DNA of 11,936 bases, taken from NCBI GenBank assembly GCA_910588865.1, contig CAJUSJ010000077.1, positions 7,129 to 19,064 on the forward strand, in the 5' to 3' direction. Shown in pieces: positions 1 to 7,018 of this stretch. The DNA comes from an uncultured Lachnospiraceae bacterium. Its GTDB lineage: Bacteria > Bacillota > Clostridia > Lachnospirales > Lachnospiraceae. The position numbers were made by a program, and so were the translations under genes. The notes under the pieces were generated by a model that was not told the DNA's origin, did not search any database, and worked only from the letters and a program-made list of their open reading frames with translations. Position 1 is the stretch's first letter, and each line of letters begins with the position of its first letter.

Positions 1-178
1 AGCTTCATAAACCGGGCTTCGTGCTTTGCGGCGTAGCTGGTGACTTTCCGTAAACTCTTGGTTCAATTTTTCATTTTCTTACAAATTCCATTTTGTTGAT
101 GGCTTTATTATTATAGCACTTCATTCCCCTAAATGAAATAGATTTCTTTGCGCTTAATAAAACAAAATTGGATAGATA
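1..178. other. Left-edge intergenic stretch, possible minus-strand promoter
   Basis: No convincing gene lies here. On the minus strand an extended -10 box (TGCTATAAT, at 110-118 in plus coordinates) is visible, with only a poor -35 region 17 bp before it. Downstream of it on that strand a frame opens at a TTG near position 63 and stays open to the window edge (about 21 codons). The peptide matches nothing I recognise, and there is no good ribosome site. This could be the 5' end of a divergently transcribed gene cut by the window, or chance. Confidence 0.25.
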
Positions 179-371
179 GTTACTGTTCACTCCATGACCG
201 ATCACCCCGCTGATCAGTCATGGGCCAATACGGTTATAGAAGCAAAGCATATGCCTCTGTACACTCCGTTTCGGTCGGTTCTAAACAAGCGCCACTGGCG
301 TTTAGAACCGCCGCAGGCGATTTTAAATGGGCATATGCGGTTACGTTCACAGGGCACCTATGAACAGTAAC
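179..371. repeat. Long self-complementary element with nested hairpins
   Basis: The ends are perfect 11-bp inverted repeats: GTTACTGTTCA at 179-189 and TGAACAGTAAC at 361-371. Inside are two strong hairpins. CCATGAC-c-GATCA (192-204) pairs with TGATC-a-GTCATGG (211-223) around a 6-nt loop. CGGTTCTAAAC (276-286) pairs with GTTTAGAACCG (300-310), with an inner CGCC/GGCG pairing. A third pairing is possible between GCATATGCC (247-255) and GGCATATGC (330-338). Together they form a multi-branched fold closed by the terminal repeats. There is no open frame of note and no clear target-site duplication. It could be a non-autonomous (MITE-like) repeat or a structured RNA. It lies about 245 bp upstream of the nuclease-like gene start, but a functional link is only inference. 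Confidence 0.6.
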
Positions 372-412
372 ATCGTGGGGGAAGGTACATTGATGAAAAC
401 CGCCTGGGGCCA

Positions 413-441
413 TTGATTTTTTGTTCTGTTCATGGTAAACT
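413..441 (+). promoter_or_regulatory. Candidate sigma-A promoter for the nuclease-like gene
   Basis: TTGATT (413-418) and TAAACT (436-441) are separated by 17 bp, each matching four of six consensus positions. If real, it gives a leader of about 165 nt containing a GCGGC-agag-GCCGC hairpin (499-512). It also implies translation starts at the downstream GTG at 617 rather than at the far upstream end of the open frame. The match is moderate, so this is tentative. Confidence 0.3.
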
Positions 442-616
442 ATGGGAAGAGCAAAGATTTCTCAGGGCTTTGGCCGATAGGTTGGCTGAGGTGTTTTCGC
501 GGCAGAGGCCGCATCTTAAATTCTCATTTTCTTTAGAAATCAGATGCTTTGAATCCATGTGTAAAAGTAAAAACCACCGTGCTTTTCGCGGAAGGAAACA
601 AAAGAGAGGAGAAGGA

Positions 617-1582
617 GTGGAAAAGGAAACATTACAATGGCATCCGGTGTTTTGCGCCGCCATGGAGGTGGAGTTGGAAGGGGTGGAGGGAATCCAGTTC
701 CACCGGGAGTACAACCTGGCCAGAAAGCCTCTTCAGGTGGACATCGTGATCGTCGACGAGGAGAAAGAGGAAGAGTCCAGGAGAAGAAAGAGGAAAGGGC
801 TGGCCGGGATTCTGCGCAGGTACAATATTGTTGAGTACAAGAGCCCCGATGACACCCTGAGCGTTGATGATTTCTACAAGGCCACCTCCTACGCGGGCCT
901 GTTCAAATCGGAAAGCCCCCGTGAAGACGGAATAAAAGCCCATGACATAGCCATAATCCTGGTCAGTTCCCAAAGACCGTTAAAGCTCTTGAAATACCTG
1001 AGGGATTATTGTAGTATGAGGGTAGAGGAAAAGGAGAAGGGAATCTATGAGTGTGAGGGGAACTGGATCTTTAAAACCTATGTGGTCATAGCCCATCCCC
1101 GGTATGGAGGGTCCTACCCATGGCTCAACAGTTTGAGCAAAGACCTGGGAACAGAGGACAGGAAAGGGATAGGGAAGCTGCTGGAGGAGGCGGATGAGAA
1201 AAAGGATGGAAGAAGGGACGCGATCCTGGAGCTGGTTTTGAGAGCCAACCCAGAGATGGCCAGGAAGATGAAGGAGGATAATGACATGAGGGCGATTCAG
1301 GTGCTATTTGAGCCAGAGCTGGCGGCGGCGGAGGAGAGAGCGGAAAAACGGGGAGAAGAACGGGGAGAAAAACGAGGAGAAAAACGGGGACAGAATTATA
1401 AGCTGGTGAGTCTTGTGTGCAGAAAATTAAGGAAAGGGAAAAGGACAGAGGTTATAGCGGAGGATCTGGAGGAGGACCTGAATTTGATTAAGATCATATG
1501 TCAGGCGGCAGAACGTTTTGCGCCGGGATATGAGGAAGAGAAAGTATTTATGGAGTGTTCGAAGGTATTGGAAAATCAGTAG
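617..1582 (+). CDS. PD-(D/E)XK nuclease-like protein (Rpn/transposase-associated type)
   Basis: A 321-residue protein starting at GTG 617, which follows purine-rich AGAGAGGAGAAGGAG with normal spacing. The frame is open back to 413, but those 68 extra codons look like translated leader. Residues 8-12 (WHPVF) open the nuclease-like domain. The pattern E17, D42 (in VDIVIV) and E73-Y-K75 (in VEYKSPDD) matches the PD-(D/E)XK active-site layout, followed by LSVDDFYK. Residues about 243-259 form a charged E-(K/E)-R-G repeat, and the tail (VIAEDLEEDLNLI) is typical of a multi-copy family I know from Lachnospiraceae genomes, usually annotated hypothetical. Related Rpn proteins promote recombination-linked DNA cleavage, but activity here is inferred from the motif only. 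Its neighbours are a structured repeat upstream and an IS remnant downstream, consistent with a mobile region. It looks intact. Confidence 0.7.
   Translation: MEKETLQWHPVFCAAMEVELEGVEGIQFHREYNLARKPLQVDIVIVDEEKEEESRRRKRKGLAGILRRYNIVEYKSPDDTLSVDDFYKATSYAGLFKSESPREDGIKAHDIAIILVSSQRPLKLLKYLRDYCSMRVEEKEKGIYECEGNWIFKTYVVIAHPRYGGSYPWLNSLSKDLGTEDRKGIGKLLEEADEKKDGRRDAILELVLRANPEMARKMKEDNDMRAIQVLFEPELAAAEERAEKRGEERGEKRGEKRGQNYKLVSLVCRKLRKGKRTEVIAEDLEEDLNLIKIICQAAERFAPGYEEEKVFMECSKVLENQ
1343..1390 (+). repeat. Four in-frame 12-bp tandem repeats
   Basis: The unit reads approximately GAAAAACGGGGA and occurs four times with small differences (GAAGAACGGGGA, GAAAAACGAGGA). Each encodes E-(K/E)-R-G, giving a highly charged linker in the nuclease-like protein. 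Twelve-base units keep the frame when gained or lost, so copy number can vary without destroying the gene. Confidence 0.85.
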
Positions 1583-1592
1583 GAGAATGGTA

Positions 1593-1618
1593 GTGTAAAA
1601 TAGTTTGTGTCCTTGGAA
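1593..1618 (+). repeat. Left terminal inverted repeat of the IS256-type remnant
   Basis: It begins GTGTAAAATAGTTTGTGTCC and lies 11 bp after the stop codon of the nuclease-like gene. It matches the complement of 2480-2505 at 20 of 26 positions, with both ends (GTGTAA and TGGAA) and the central GTGTC block conserved. Confidence 0.7.
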
Positions 1619-1636
1619 AAAATGGCTCCTTTTAGG

Positions 1637-1662
1637 TAAGAATTCAGATATGACAATTCTTA
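1637..1662 (+). repeat. Subterminal hairpin in the IS leader
   Basis: A perfect 8-bp inverted repeat, TAAGAATT (1637-1644) and AATTCTTA (1655-1662), with a 10-nt loop. It lies between the left terminal repeat and the transposase ribosome site (AAAGGAG, 1667-1673). Such leader hairpins in insertion sequences can limit transposase expression from outside transcripts; that role is inferred here. Confidence 0.55.
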
Positions 1663-1680
1663 TCGAAAAGGAGTATTTTT

Positions 1681-2340
1681 ATGGCGGTAGCTAAGGAGCA
1701 AATTCGACAGATTATTACAGAAAACAACATTTCCACCGTCGCGGATGTCTATTCCCTTCTCAAGGAAAGTTTTAAAAACATTCTGCAGGAACTCATGGAA
1801 GCGGAACTGGATGCTTCCCTCGGTTATGAAAAAAATCAGAAGGGAGATCGGATCACCTCGGACAAACGGAATGGCCATTCCCCTAAGACCCTCAAAAGCC
1901 AGTATGGGGAATTCCAGGTAGATGTCCCCAGGGATCGGAACGGGGAGTTTGAACCCAAACTGATTCCCAAATACCAGTGCGACATATCTGGCATTGAGGA
2001 AAAGGTCATCTCCCTGTACGCCCGAGGAATGAGCGCACGGGATATTCACGACCAGCTAAAGGATCTCTATGGGATTGAGTTGTCCGCGGAGATGGTCAGC
2101 AAAATCACGGATAAGATCCTGCCCCAGGTCAAAGAGTGGCAGTCCCGTCCTCTGGCTCCGATCTATCCCTTTGTCTTTATGGACTGTATCCATTATAAGG
2201 TACGGGAGGATGTGACTGAGAGCCGCCCCAGCCTTATTCCATCGGCATTTAAAGGATTGCCAGAAAATCCCAGTCTTATTCCTGAGGCCGGGCGTGGGCA
2301 GAGCCCACAAAAAGCAACGCTTTGGATGTCTTTCTTTTGA
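1681..2340 (+). pseudogene. IS256-family transposase, truncated after the first catalytic aspartate
   Basis: The ATG at 1681 follows AAAGGAG by 7 nt. Residues 1-177 read as a clear IS256/Mutator-class transposase: N-terminal helical region with LMEAELDASLGYE, RNGHSPKTL, the DVPRDRNGEFEP block, DISGIEEKVISLYARGMSARDI, and PIYPFVFMDCIHYKVRED with the first DDE aspartate at D168. After residue 177 (about nt 2211) the homology stops abruptly. The remaining 42 residues contain two PSLIP segments unlike the family, and the frame ends at 2340. Full-length members have about 400 residues, so the second aspartate, the glutamate and the C-terminal region are all gone. It cannot be an active transposase, though the N-terminal DNA-binding part could still be made and bind the terminal repeats. 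Confidence 0.9.
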
Positions 2341-2479
2341 TACAAAAAAATATGAACAGAATGTATAAACAATTCAGCAATGGTTATACTATAATATAGA
2401 AAGGACAATCGACAACAGGAAATTCTTAGAATCGACAGCAAAATCCTACATATCGAAATCTTATCTGGGACACTTAAAC
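2212..2479. other. Unexplained segment inside the IS remnant
   Basis: This stretch replaces the transposase 3' half. It contains a near direct repeat (AGCCTTATTCC at about 2230 and AGTCTTATTCC at about 2271) and a GC hairpin GTGGGC-aga-GCCCAC (2294-2308). An AT-rich portion follows, with a TATAAT hexamer at 2390-2395 that lacks a matching -35. No long open frame or family match is visible. It may be a separate repeated element inserted into, or recombined with, the IS. Confidence 0.4.
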
Positions 2480-2505
2480 TTCCATAGACACAGAATTTCT
2501 TACAC
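2480..2505 (-). repeat. Right terminal inverted repeat of the IS256-type remnant
   Basis: Read on the minus strand it begins GTGTAAGAAATTCTGTGTCT and ends ATGGAA, mirroring the left end at 1593-1618. The coding remnant of another gene starts within a few bases to its right, marking the junction of the insertion. Confidence 0.65.
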
Positions 2506-2511
2506 CCCCAC

Positions 2512-2592
2512 TTAAATCTGACTGCTGACCAGGTTATGTCCGCTATGAACCTCCCGGGGGAAAAGTGGGGGGAATACCGGATGAAGCTGTAA
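2512..2592 (+). pseudogene. 3' remnant of a gene interrupted at the IS end
   Basis: Twenty-six codons followed by TAA read as a credible protein C-terminus containing LTADQVMSAMNLP and ending EYRMKL. The frame runs back only to a TAG at 2485-2487, inside the IS terminal repeat. The amphipathic (T/P)-x-(D/E)-Q-x-M-x-x-(M/L) pattern resembles the C-terminal helices of Rpn/PD-(D/E)XK-type proteins common in Lachnospiraceae, but this is only a resemblance. It cannot be the missing end of the gene at 617-1582, which has its own complete tail and stop. The 5' part is absent from the window, so the IS event probably came with a deletion. Confidence 0.5.
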
Positions 2593-2650
2593 AATCAAGA
2601 GCAAGATCGCCTTCGAGAGGGAGCGAGATGAATTTCACTGGCTGATAAAA

Positions 2651-2694
2651 GGGAGCGTTGACATTGAGCGGATTCAAGTCAATGCTCCCTTTTT
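2651..2694. terminator. Strong bidirectional rho-independent terminator
   Basis: GGGAGCGTTGAC (2651-2662) pairs with GTCAATGCTCCC (2678-2689) over 12 bp with a single G-T pair. The loop is partly closed by TTGA/TCAA. On the plus strand it is followed by TTTTT and on the minus strand by TTTTA. It can end both the broken plus-strand gene and the long minus-strand activase gene, which converge here. Confidence 0.9.
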
Positions 2695-2695
2695 G

Positions 2696-2781
2696 TGTAC
2701 ACGGGGCGGAGAGGAATATGGCCGCTAAAGCGTCCCCGCCCCGGCACGGCCAGTAGGGGGAAAGGCCTCCCCTGCTCGATT
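2696..2781 (+). repeat. 86-bp GC-rich structured repeat, copy A
   Basis: It begins TGTACACGGGGCGGA directly after the terminator T-tract and ends CGATT, 4 bp before the stop codon of the minus-strand activase gene. Stem 1 is CGGGGCGG (2702-2709) with CCGCCCCG (2736-2743), enclosing a small CGC-taaa-GCG hairpin. Stem 2 is AGTAGGGG (2752-2759) with CCCCTGCT (2769-2776). A second copy with the same fold is at 10703-10788. The class is unknown to me. It may be a REP-like dispersed repeat or an RNA element. Confidence 0.75.
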
Positions 2782-2785
2782 GGTG

Positions 2786-5700
2786 TTACTCCTTGAGATT
2801 TTTCTGGGCCGTGGCCAGCATCAGTTTGATTCTGTTCAGCTGATTTACTTCGCTGGCTCCCGGGTCATAGTCCACGGCGATGATGTTGGAGCCGGGATAA
2901 GCCCGTCTCAGCTCTTTGATCACGCCTTTGCCCACGATATGGTTGGGCAGACATCCGAAGGGCTGGGTGCAGACGATGTTCTCAACGCCGCTGTGGATCA
3001 GTTCCAGCATCTCGCCGGTTAAAAACCACCCTTCTCCTGTCTGATTGCCGAGGGAGACGAATTCCTGGGCCATTTTGGCCAGCTCCTGGATCCTGCCGGG
3101 AGCGATGAAATGGGTGCTGGCCAGAAGTTCCTTCCGGGCAACCTTCCGTAAGTACTCCAGAAGGGAGATGCCGATGTTGCACAGTCTGGCGGTGGAGGTT
3201 TTCCCGCCCAGGTTCTCTGCCTTAAAGTTGTTGTTGTAAAAACAGTACAGCAGAAAATCCATGAGATCCGGCATCGCGGCCTCAGCGCCCTCGGCCTCCA
3301 GAAGCTCCACTAAGTGGTTGTTGGCCAGGGGGGAGAATTTCACCAGAATCTCCCCAACGATTCCGACCCTGGGCTTTTTAATGTCAAGCCTCGGCAGATG
3401 GTCAAAGTCCCTGATGATCCCCTTGATGTTTTTGTGGAATTCCATCATGGAGGGAGAGCGCTTGGACAGGGAGGCTACGCACCGCTTTTTCCAGGCGCTG
3501 TGGAGATGGTTGGCGGCTCCGGGATCCCGCTCGTAGGGTCTGGTGGCGTAGAGGACCCGCATGAAAATGTCGCCGTAGACCACGGCCTGCATGCACTTGA
3601 TCAGCATAGGCGGTGTGATCTGGAATCCCGGGTTGGTCTCCATGCCGTTGGCGTTAATGGAGATCACGGGAATCTGGGGCATGCCCGCTTTCTCCAGTGC
3701 CCGCCGGATAAAGCCGATGTAGTTGGAAGCCCGGCATCCGCCGCCTGTCTGGCTCATGAACACAGCGGTGCGCTCCAAGTCGTATTTGCCCGACAGAAGG
3801 GCCTCCATCACCTGGCCGATGACGATGAGGGATGGGTAGCAGGCATCGTTGTTCACATATTGGAGTCCCACGTCAATGGCGGACCGGTCGTCATTTTGCA
3901 GAACCTGGATCTGGTAGCCAAAGGAGCGGATGGCTGGCTCTAAAAGGTCAAAATGGATAGGGGACATCTGGGGACACAGAAGGGTGTAGCTTTTCTTCAT
4001 GTCCTTTGTAAACATCACCCGGTTGTAGGCGCTGCTGACCATCTTTCTCTCAAAATGGTTGATATCCCGGACTTTCAGGGCAGCGATGAGAGAGCGGACC
4101 CGGATGCGGGCAGCTCCCAAGTTGTTCACCTCATCGATCTTTAACACCGTATAAATCTTGCCCGCTGCGGAGAGAATATCATGTACCTGGTCTGTGGTCA
4201 CAGCGTCTAAGCCGCAGCCGAAAGAATTTAACTGGATCAGGTCCAGACAGTCGCTGGTTTTTACATAGGAAGCGGCGGCGTACAGTCTGGAGTGGTACAT
4301 CCACTGGTCTGTGACTATAAGGGGCCTCTCCACCTGTCCTAAATGGGAGATGGAGTCCTCGGTGAGCACAGCCATGCCGTAGGAGGTGATCATGTCCGGG
4401 ATGCCGTGGTGGATCTCCGGGTCAATGTGGTAAGGCCGTCCGGCCAGGATGATGCCGTGGCGGTTGTTGTCCTTAAGCCACTGGATGGTTTCCTCCCCTT
4501 TTCCGCGCAGGTCCTCGCGGGAGTTTATAAGCTCCTGCCAGCCCTTGTGGACAGCGGCCAGCACCTCCTGCTCCGGGATCTGGAACTCCTTTTTAAATTC
4601 CGCGGCCAGCTGCCTGGCCAGGATCTCCTCACTGGTAAATGCCATAAAGGGGTTCAGGAACCGGACATTTTTCTCAGCCAGCTCTTCCACATTGTTCTTG
4701 ATGTTTTCCGCGTAGGAAGTGACCATGGGACAGTTGTAGTGGTTTCCGGCTTCCGGCTGCTCATTCCTCTCATAGGGGATGCAGGGATAAAAAATGGTCT
4801 TGATGCCCTGGGCGATGAGCCAGGACACATGTCCGTGGACGATCTTGGCCGGATAGCACTCGGACTCGCTGGGAATGGACTCAATGCCCAGCTCGTAGAT
4901 CTTTCTGGTGGACTGGGGGGAAAGCACCACCCGGAATCCCAGTTCTTTAAAAAACACGGCCCAGAAAGGATAATTTTCATAAAAATTCAGAACCCTGGGG
5001 ATGCCCACAGTGCCCCTGGGAGCCTGGTCGGGAGTCAGGGATTCATAGTCAAAGATCCGGTGATACTTGTAGTCAAATAAGTTTGGGATCTCCTTTTTGA
5101 TCTTTTCCTTGCCCAGCCCCCGCTCGCAGCGGTTGCCGCTGATAAACTGACGGCCTCCCTCAAACCGGTTTACCGTCAGCACACAGCGGTTGGTACAGCC
5201 CTTGCACCGGGCCATGGAGGTGTCGTATGTTAGGTTTATGATCTTGTCAAGGGGCAGGAGAGTGGTCGTTCGGCCCTCCTTATACCGCTCCCTCGCGATG
5301 AGAGCGGCACCGAAAGCCCCCATAATCCCGGCGATGTCAGGGCGCACCGCCTCACAGCCGGAGATCTTCTCAAAACTGCGCAGTACCCCGTCATTGTAAA
5401 AGGTTCCGCCCTGGACCACCACATGGGAACCTAAGTCGGATGGGCTTGTGATCTTAATCACCTTGTACAGGGCATTTTTGATAACCGAGTAGGCCAGGCC
5501 GGCGGAGATGTCGGCCACGCTGGCTCCCTCCTTCTGGGCCTGCTTTACATTGGAATTCATAAATACAGTGCACCGGGTTCCAAGGTCAGTAGGGTTATTG
5601 GCAAATAAAGCCTCTTTGGCAAAGTCCTCCACAGAGTAGTTTAAAGACTTGGCGAAGGTCTCAATAAAGGATCCGCAGCCAGAGGAGCAGGCCTCGTTCA

Positions 5701-7018
5701 GCTGGACGCTGTCCACGGTCTTTTCCCGGATCTTGATGCACTTCATGTCCTGGCCGCCGATGTCCAGGATACAATCCACATCCGGGTCAAAAAACGCGGC
5801 GGCGTAGTAGTGGGAGATGGTCTCCACCTCCCCTTCATCCAGCATCAAGGCAGCTTTTAGCAGGGCCTCTCCGTAGCCGGTGGAACAGGACCAGGCGATT
5901 TTCGCGGTGTCGGGCAGCAGGGCCCGGATCTCCCGGATGGAGCGGATGGCGGTGGCCAGAGGGCTCCCGTTGTTGTTGCTGTAGAAATGGTACAAAAGGG
6001 TGCCGTCTTCCCCTACCAGGGCCACCTTGGTGGTGGTGGATCCCGCGTCAATGCCCAAGAAGCAGTTGCCGGTGTAAGAGGACAACGGCGCTTTCTTTAC
6101 GGTGTGGCAGTTGTGGCGGGCAGTGAAGCGGTCATATTCCCCCTGGTCCGCGAACAGGGGCTCCATGCGTTTTACCTCAAAATCCATCTTGATGCCATGG
6201 GTCAGCCGGTCAACCATGTCCCCCAGAGAACAATGAGTGTCTTCTTTGCTGTTCATGGCAGCACCCAGGGCGGCAAAAAGGTGAGAGTGGTCAGGGGCAA
6301 TGATCTGTTCCCCGGACAGATTCAAGGTCCGGATAAACGCCTGCCGCAGCTGTGGAAGAAAGTGGAGAGGTCCTCCCAGGAAGGCCACATTGCCCCGGAT
6401 AGGCTTTCCGCAGGCCAGGCCGCTGATAGTCTGGTTAACCACTGCCTGGAAAATGGAAGCCGCCAGATCCTCTTTGGTAGCCCCCTCGTTGATCAGGGGC
6501 TGGATATCAGACTTGGCGAACACGCCGCAGCGCGCGGCGATGGGGTATATCATCTGATAATTCGCGGCATATTCGTTTAAACCCGAGGCATCTGTCTGGA
6601 GAAGGGCAGCCATCTGGTCAATAAAAGAGCCGGTACCGCCCGCGCAGATGCCGTTCATGCGCTGGTCAATACCGCCTGAAAAGTAGATGATCTTGGCATC
6701 CTCTCCGCCAAGCTCAATGGCCACATCGGTCTGGGGAGCTTCTGCCTGGAGAGCGGTGGCCACGGCCACTACCTCCTGGACAAAGGGAACATTTAAGTGG
6801 GCGGACAGCGTCAGCCCGCCGGAACCAGTGATGGTGGGACATACCATAATGTCCCCCAGCTTTTCCCTGGCCCGTCCAAGAAGAAGGGCCAGGGTTTCCT
6901 GGATATTGGCATAGTGCCTTTCGTAATCAGCAAACAGTACGTTCTGGCTGCCGCCGGTTACCACTATTTTTACGGTTGTGGAACCAATGTCGATTCCTAA
7001 AGAATAATAGTTGTTCAT
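2786..7018 (-). CDS. Giant 2-hydroxyacyl-CoA dehydratase-type activase/reductase (two BcrA/BadF/HgdC domains plus DUF2229)
   Basis: A 1410-residue protein. Residues 5-260 are a first ASKHA-fold ATPase: DIGSTTVK phosphate loop, ELGGEDAK, and the ICAGGTGSF cysteine C125 with C164, at the spacing of HgdC's 4Fe-4S ligands. Residues 318-580 are a second such domain: DAGSTTTK, DIGGQDMKC, and C444/C483 with the same 39-residue spacing. Cysteine-rich CKGCTNRC follows (605-612), then a DUF2229/dehydratase-like half with SESECYPAK, YPCIPYE, GGGCRASNY and a terminal PFGCLPNH. In this family the activase uses ATP to push one electron into an iron-sulfur reductase or dehydratase. This fused form is widespread in clostridia but its substrate is unknown to me; double-cubane-cluster reductases are a possible relative. 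It is cytoplasmic by inference. The start is ATG 7018, since the 30 codons upstream lack family character. It converges on a bidirectional terminator. Confidence 0.85.
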   Translation of the reverse strand: MNNYYSLGIDIGSTTVKIVVTGGSQNVLFADYERHYANIQETLALLLGRAREKLGDIMVCPTITGSGGLTLSAHLNVPFVQEVVAVATALQAEAPQTDVAIELGGEDAKIIYFSGGIDQRMNGICAGGTGSFIDQMAALLQTDASGLNEYAANYQMIYPIAARCGVFAKSDIQPLINEGATKEDLAASIFQAVVNQTISGLACGKPIRGNVAFLGGPLHFLPQLRQAFIRTLNLSGEQIIAPDHSHLFAALGAAMNSKEDTHCSLGDMVDRLTHGIKMDFEVKRMEPLFADQGEYDRFTARHNCHTVKKAPLSSYTGNCFLGIDAGSTTTKVALVGEDGTLLYHFYSNNNGSPLATAIRSIREIRALLPDTAKIAWSCSTGYGEALLKAALMLDEGEVETISHYYAAAFFDPDVDCILDIGGQDMKCIKIREKTVDSVQLNEACSSGCGSFIETFAKSLNYSVEDFAKEALFANNPTDLGTRCTVFMNSNVKQAQKEGASVADISAGLAYSVIKNALYKVIKITSPSDLGSHVVVQGGTFYNDGVLRSFEKISGCEAVRPDIAGIMGAFGAALIARERYKEGRTTTLLPLDKIINLTYDTSMARCKGCTNRCVLTVNRFEGGRQFISGNRCERGLGKEKIKKEIPNLFDYKYHRIFDYESLTPDQAPRGTVGIPRVLNFYENYPFWAVFFKELGFRVVLSPQSTRKIYELGIESIPSESECYPAKIVHGHVSWLIAQGIKTIFYPCIPYERNEQPEAGNHYNCPMVTSYAENIKNNVEELAEKNVRFLNPFMAFTSEEILARQLAAEFKKEFQIPEQEVLAAVHKGWQELINSREDLRGKGEETIQWLKDNNRHGIILAGRPYHIDPEIHHGIPDMITSYGMAVLTEDSISHLGQVERPLIVTDQWMYHSRLYAAASYVKTSDCLDLIQLNSFGCGLDAVTTDQVHDILSAAGKIYTVLKIDEVNNLGAARIRVRSLIAALKVRDINHFERKMVSSAYNRVMFTKDMKKSYTLLCPQMSPIHFDLLEPAIRSFGYQIQVLQNDDRSAIDVGLQYVNNDACYPSLIVIGQVMEALLSGKYDLERTAVFMSQTGGGCRASNYIGFIRRALEKAGMPQIPVISINANGMETNPGFQITPPMLIKCMQAVVYGDIFMRVLYATRPYERDPGAANHLHSAWKKRCVASLSKRSPSMMEFHKNIKGIIRDFDHLPRLDIKKPRVGIVGEILVKFSPLANNHLVELLEAEGAEAAMPDLMDFLLYCFYNNNFKAENLGGKTSTARLCNIGISLLEYLRKVARKELLASTHFIAPGRIQELAKMAQEFVSLGNQTGEGWFLTGEMLELIHSGVENIVCTQPFGCLPNHIVGKGVIKELRRAYPGSNIIAVDYDPGASEVNQLNRIKLMLATAQKNLKE

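Larger units (their letters stand above)
1593..2505 (+). mobile_element. IS256-family insertion sequence remnant, internally replaced
   Basis: The outer ends are related inverted repeats: 1593-1618 and the complement of 2480-2505 agree at 20 of 26 positions by hand alignment. The left half holds the start of an IS256/Mutator-type transposase. The span is about 913 bp, whereas intact members are usually about 1.3-1.5 kb. The catalytic core after the first aspartate is missing and about 270 bp of unrelated sequence occupies its place. No target-site duplication is recognisable around the ends. The element should be non-autonomous, although it retains both ends and might still be mobilised in trans by a related full copy. 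Confidence 0.7.

Noticed and set aside
413..616. N-terminal extension of the nuclease-like protein by 68 codons
   Set aside because: The composition is unlike the family, a possible promoter overlaps its start, and GTG 617 has a much better ribosome site just before the conserved WHPVF region.
1343..1390. Short tandem repeats as a CRISPR or satellite array
   Set aside because: The units are contiguous 12-mers in frame inside a coding gene, with no spacers.
2337..2395. A promoter inside the IS remnant, using TTGATA (2337) or TATAAT (2390)
   Set aside because: Neither hexamer has a partner at acceptable spacing, and no intact gene follows.
3314..6580. Several plus-strand open frames of 190-245 codons opposite the activase gene (for example 3314-3943, 4343-5080, 5987-6580)
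   Set aside because: They lie wholly inside the 1410-residue minus-strand gene, have no ribosome sites or family features, and are typical antisense shadows.
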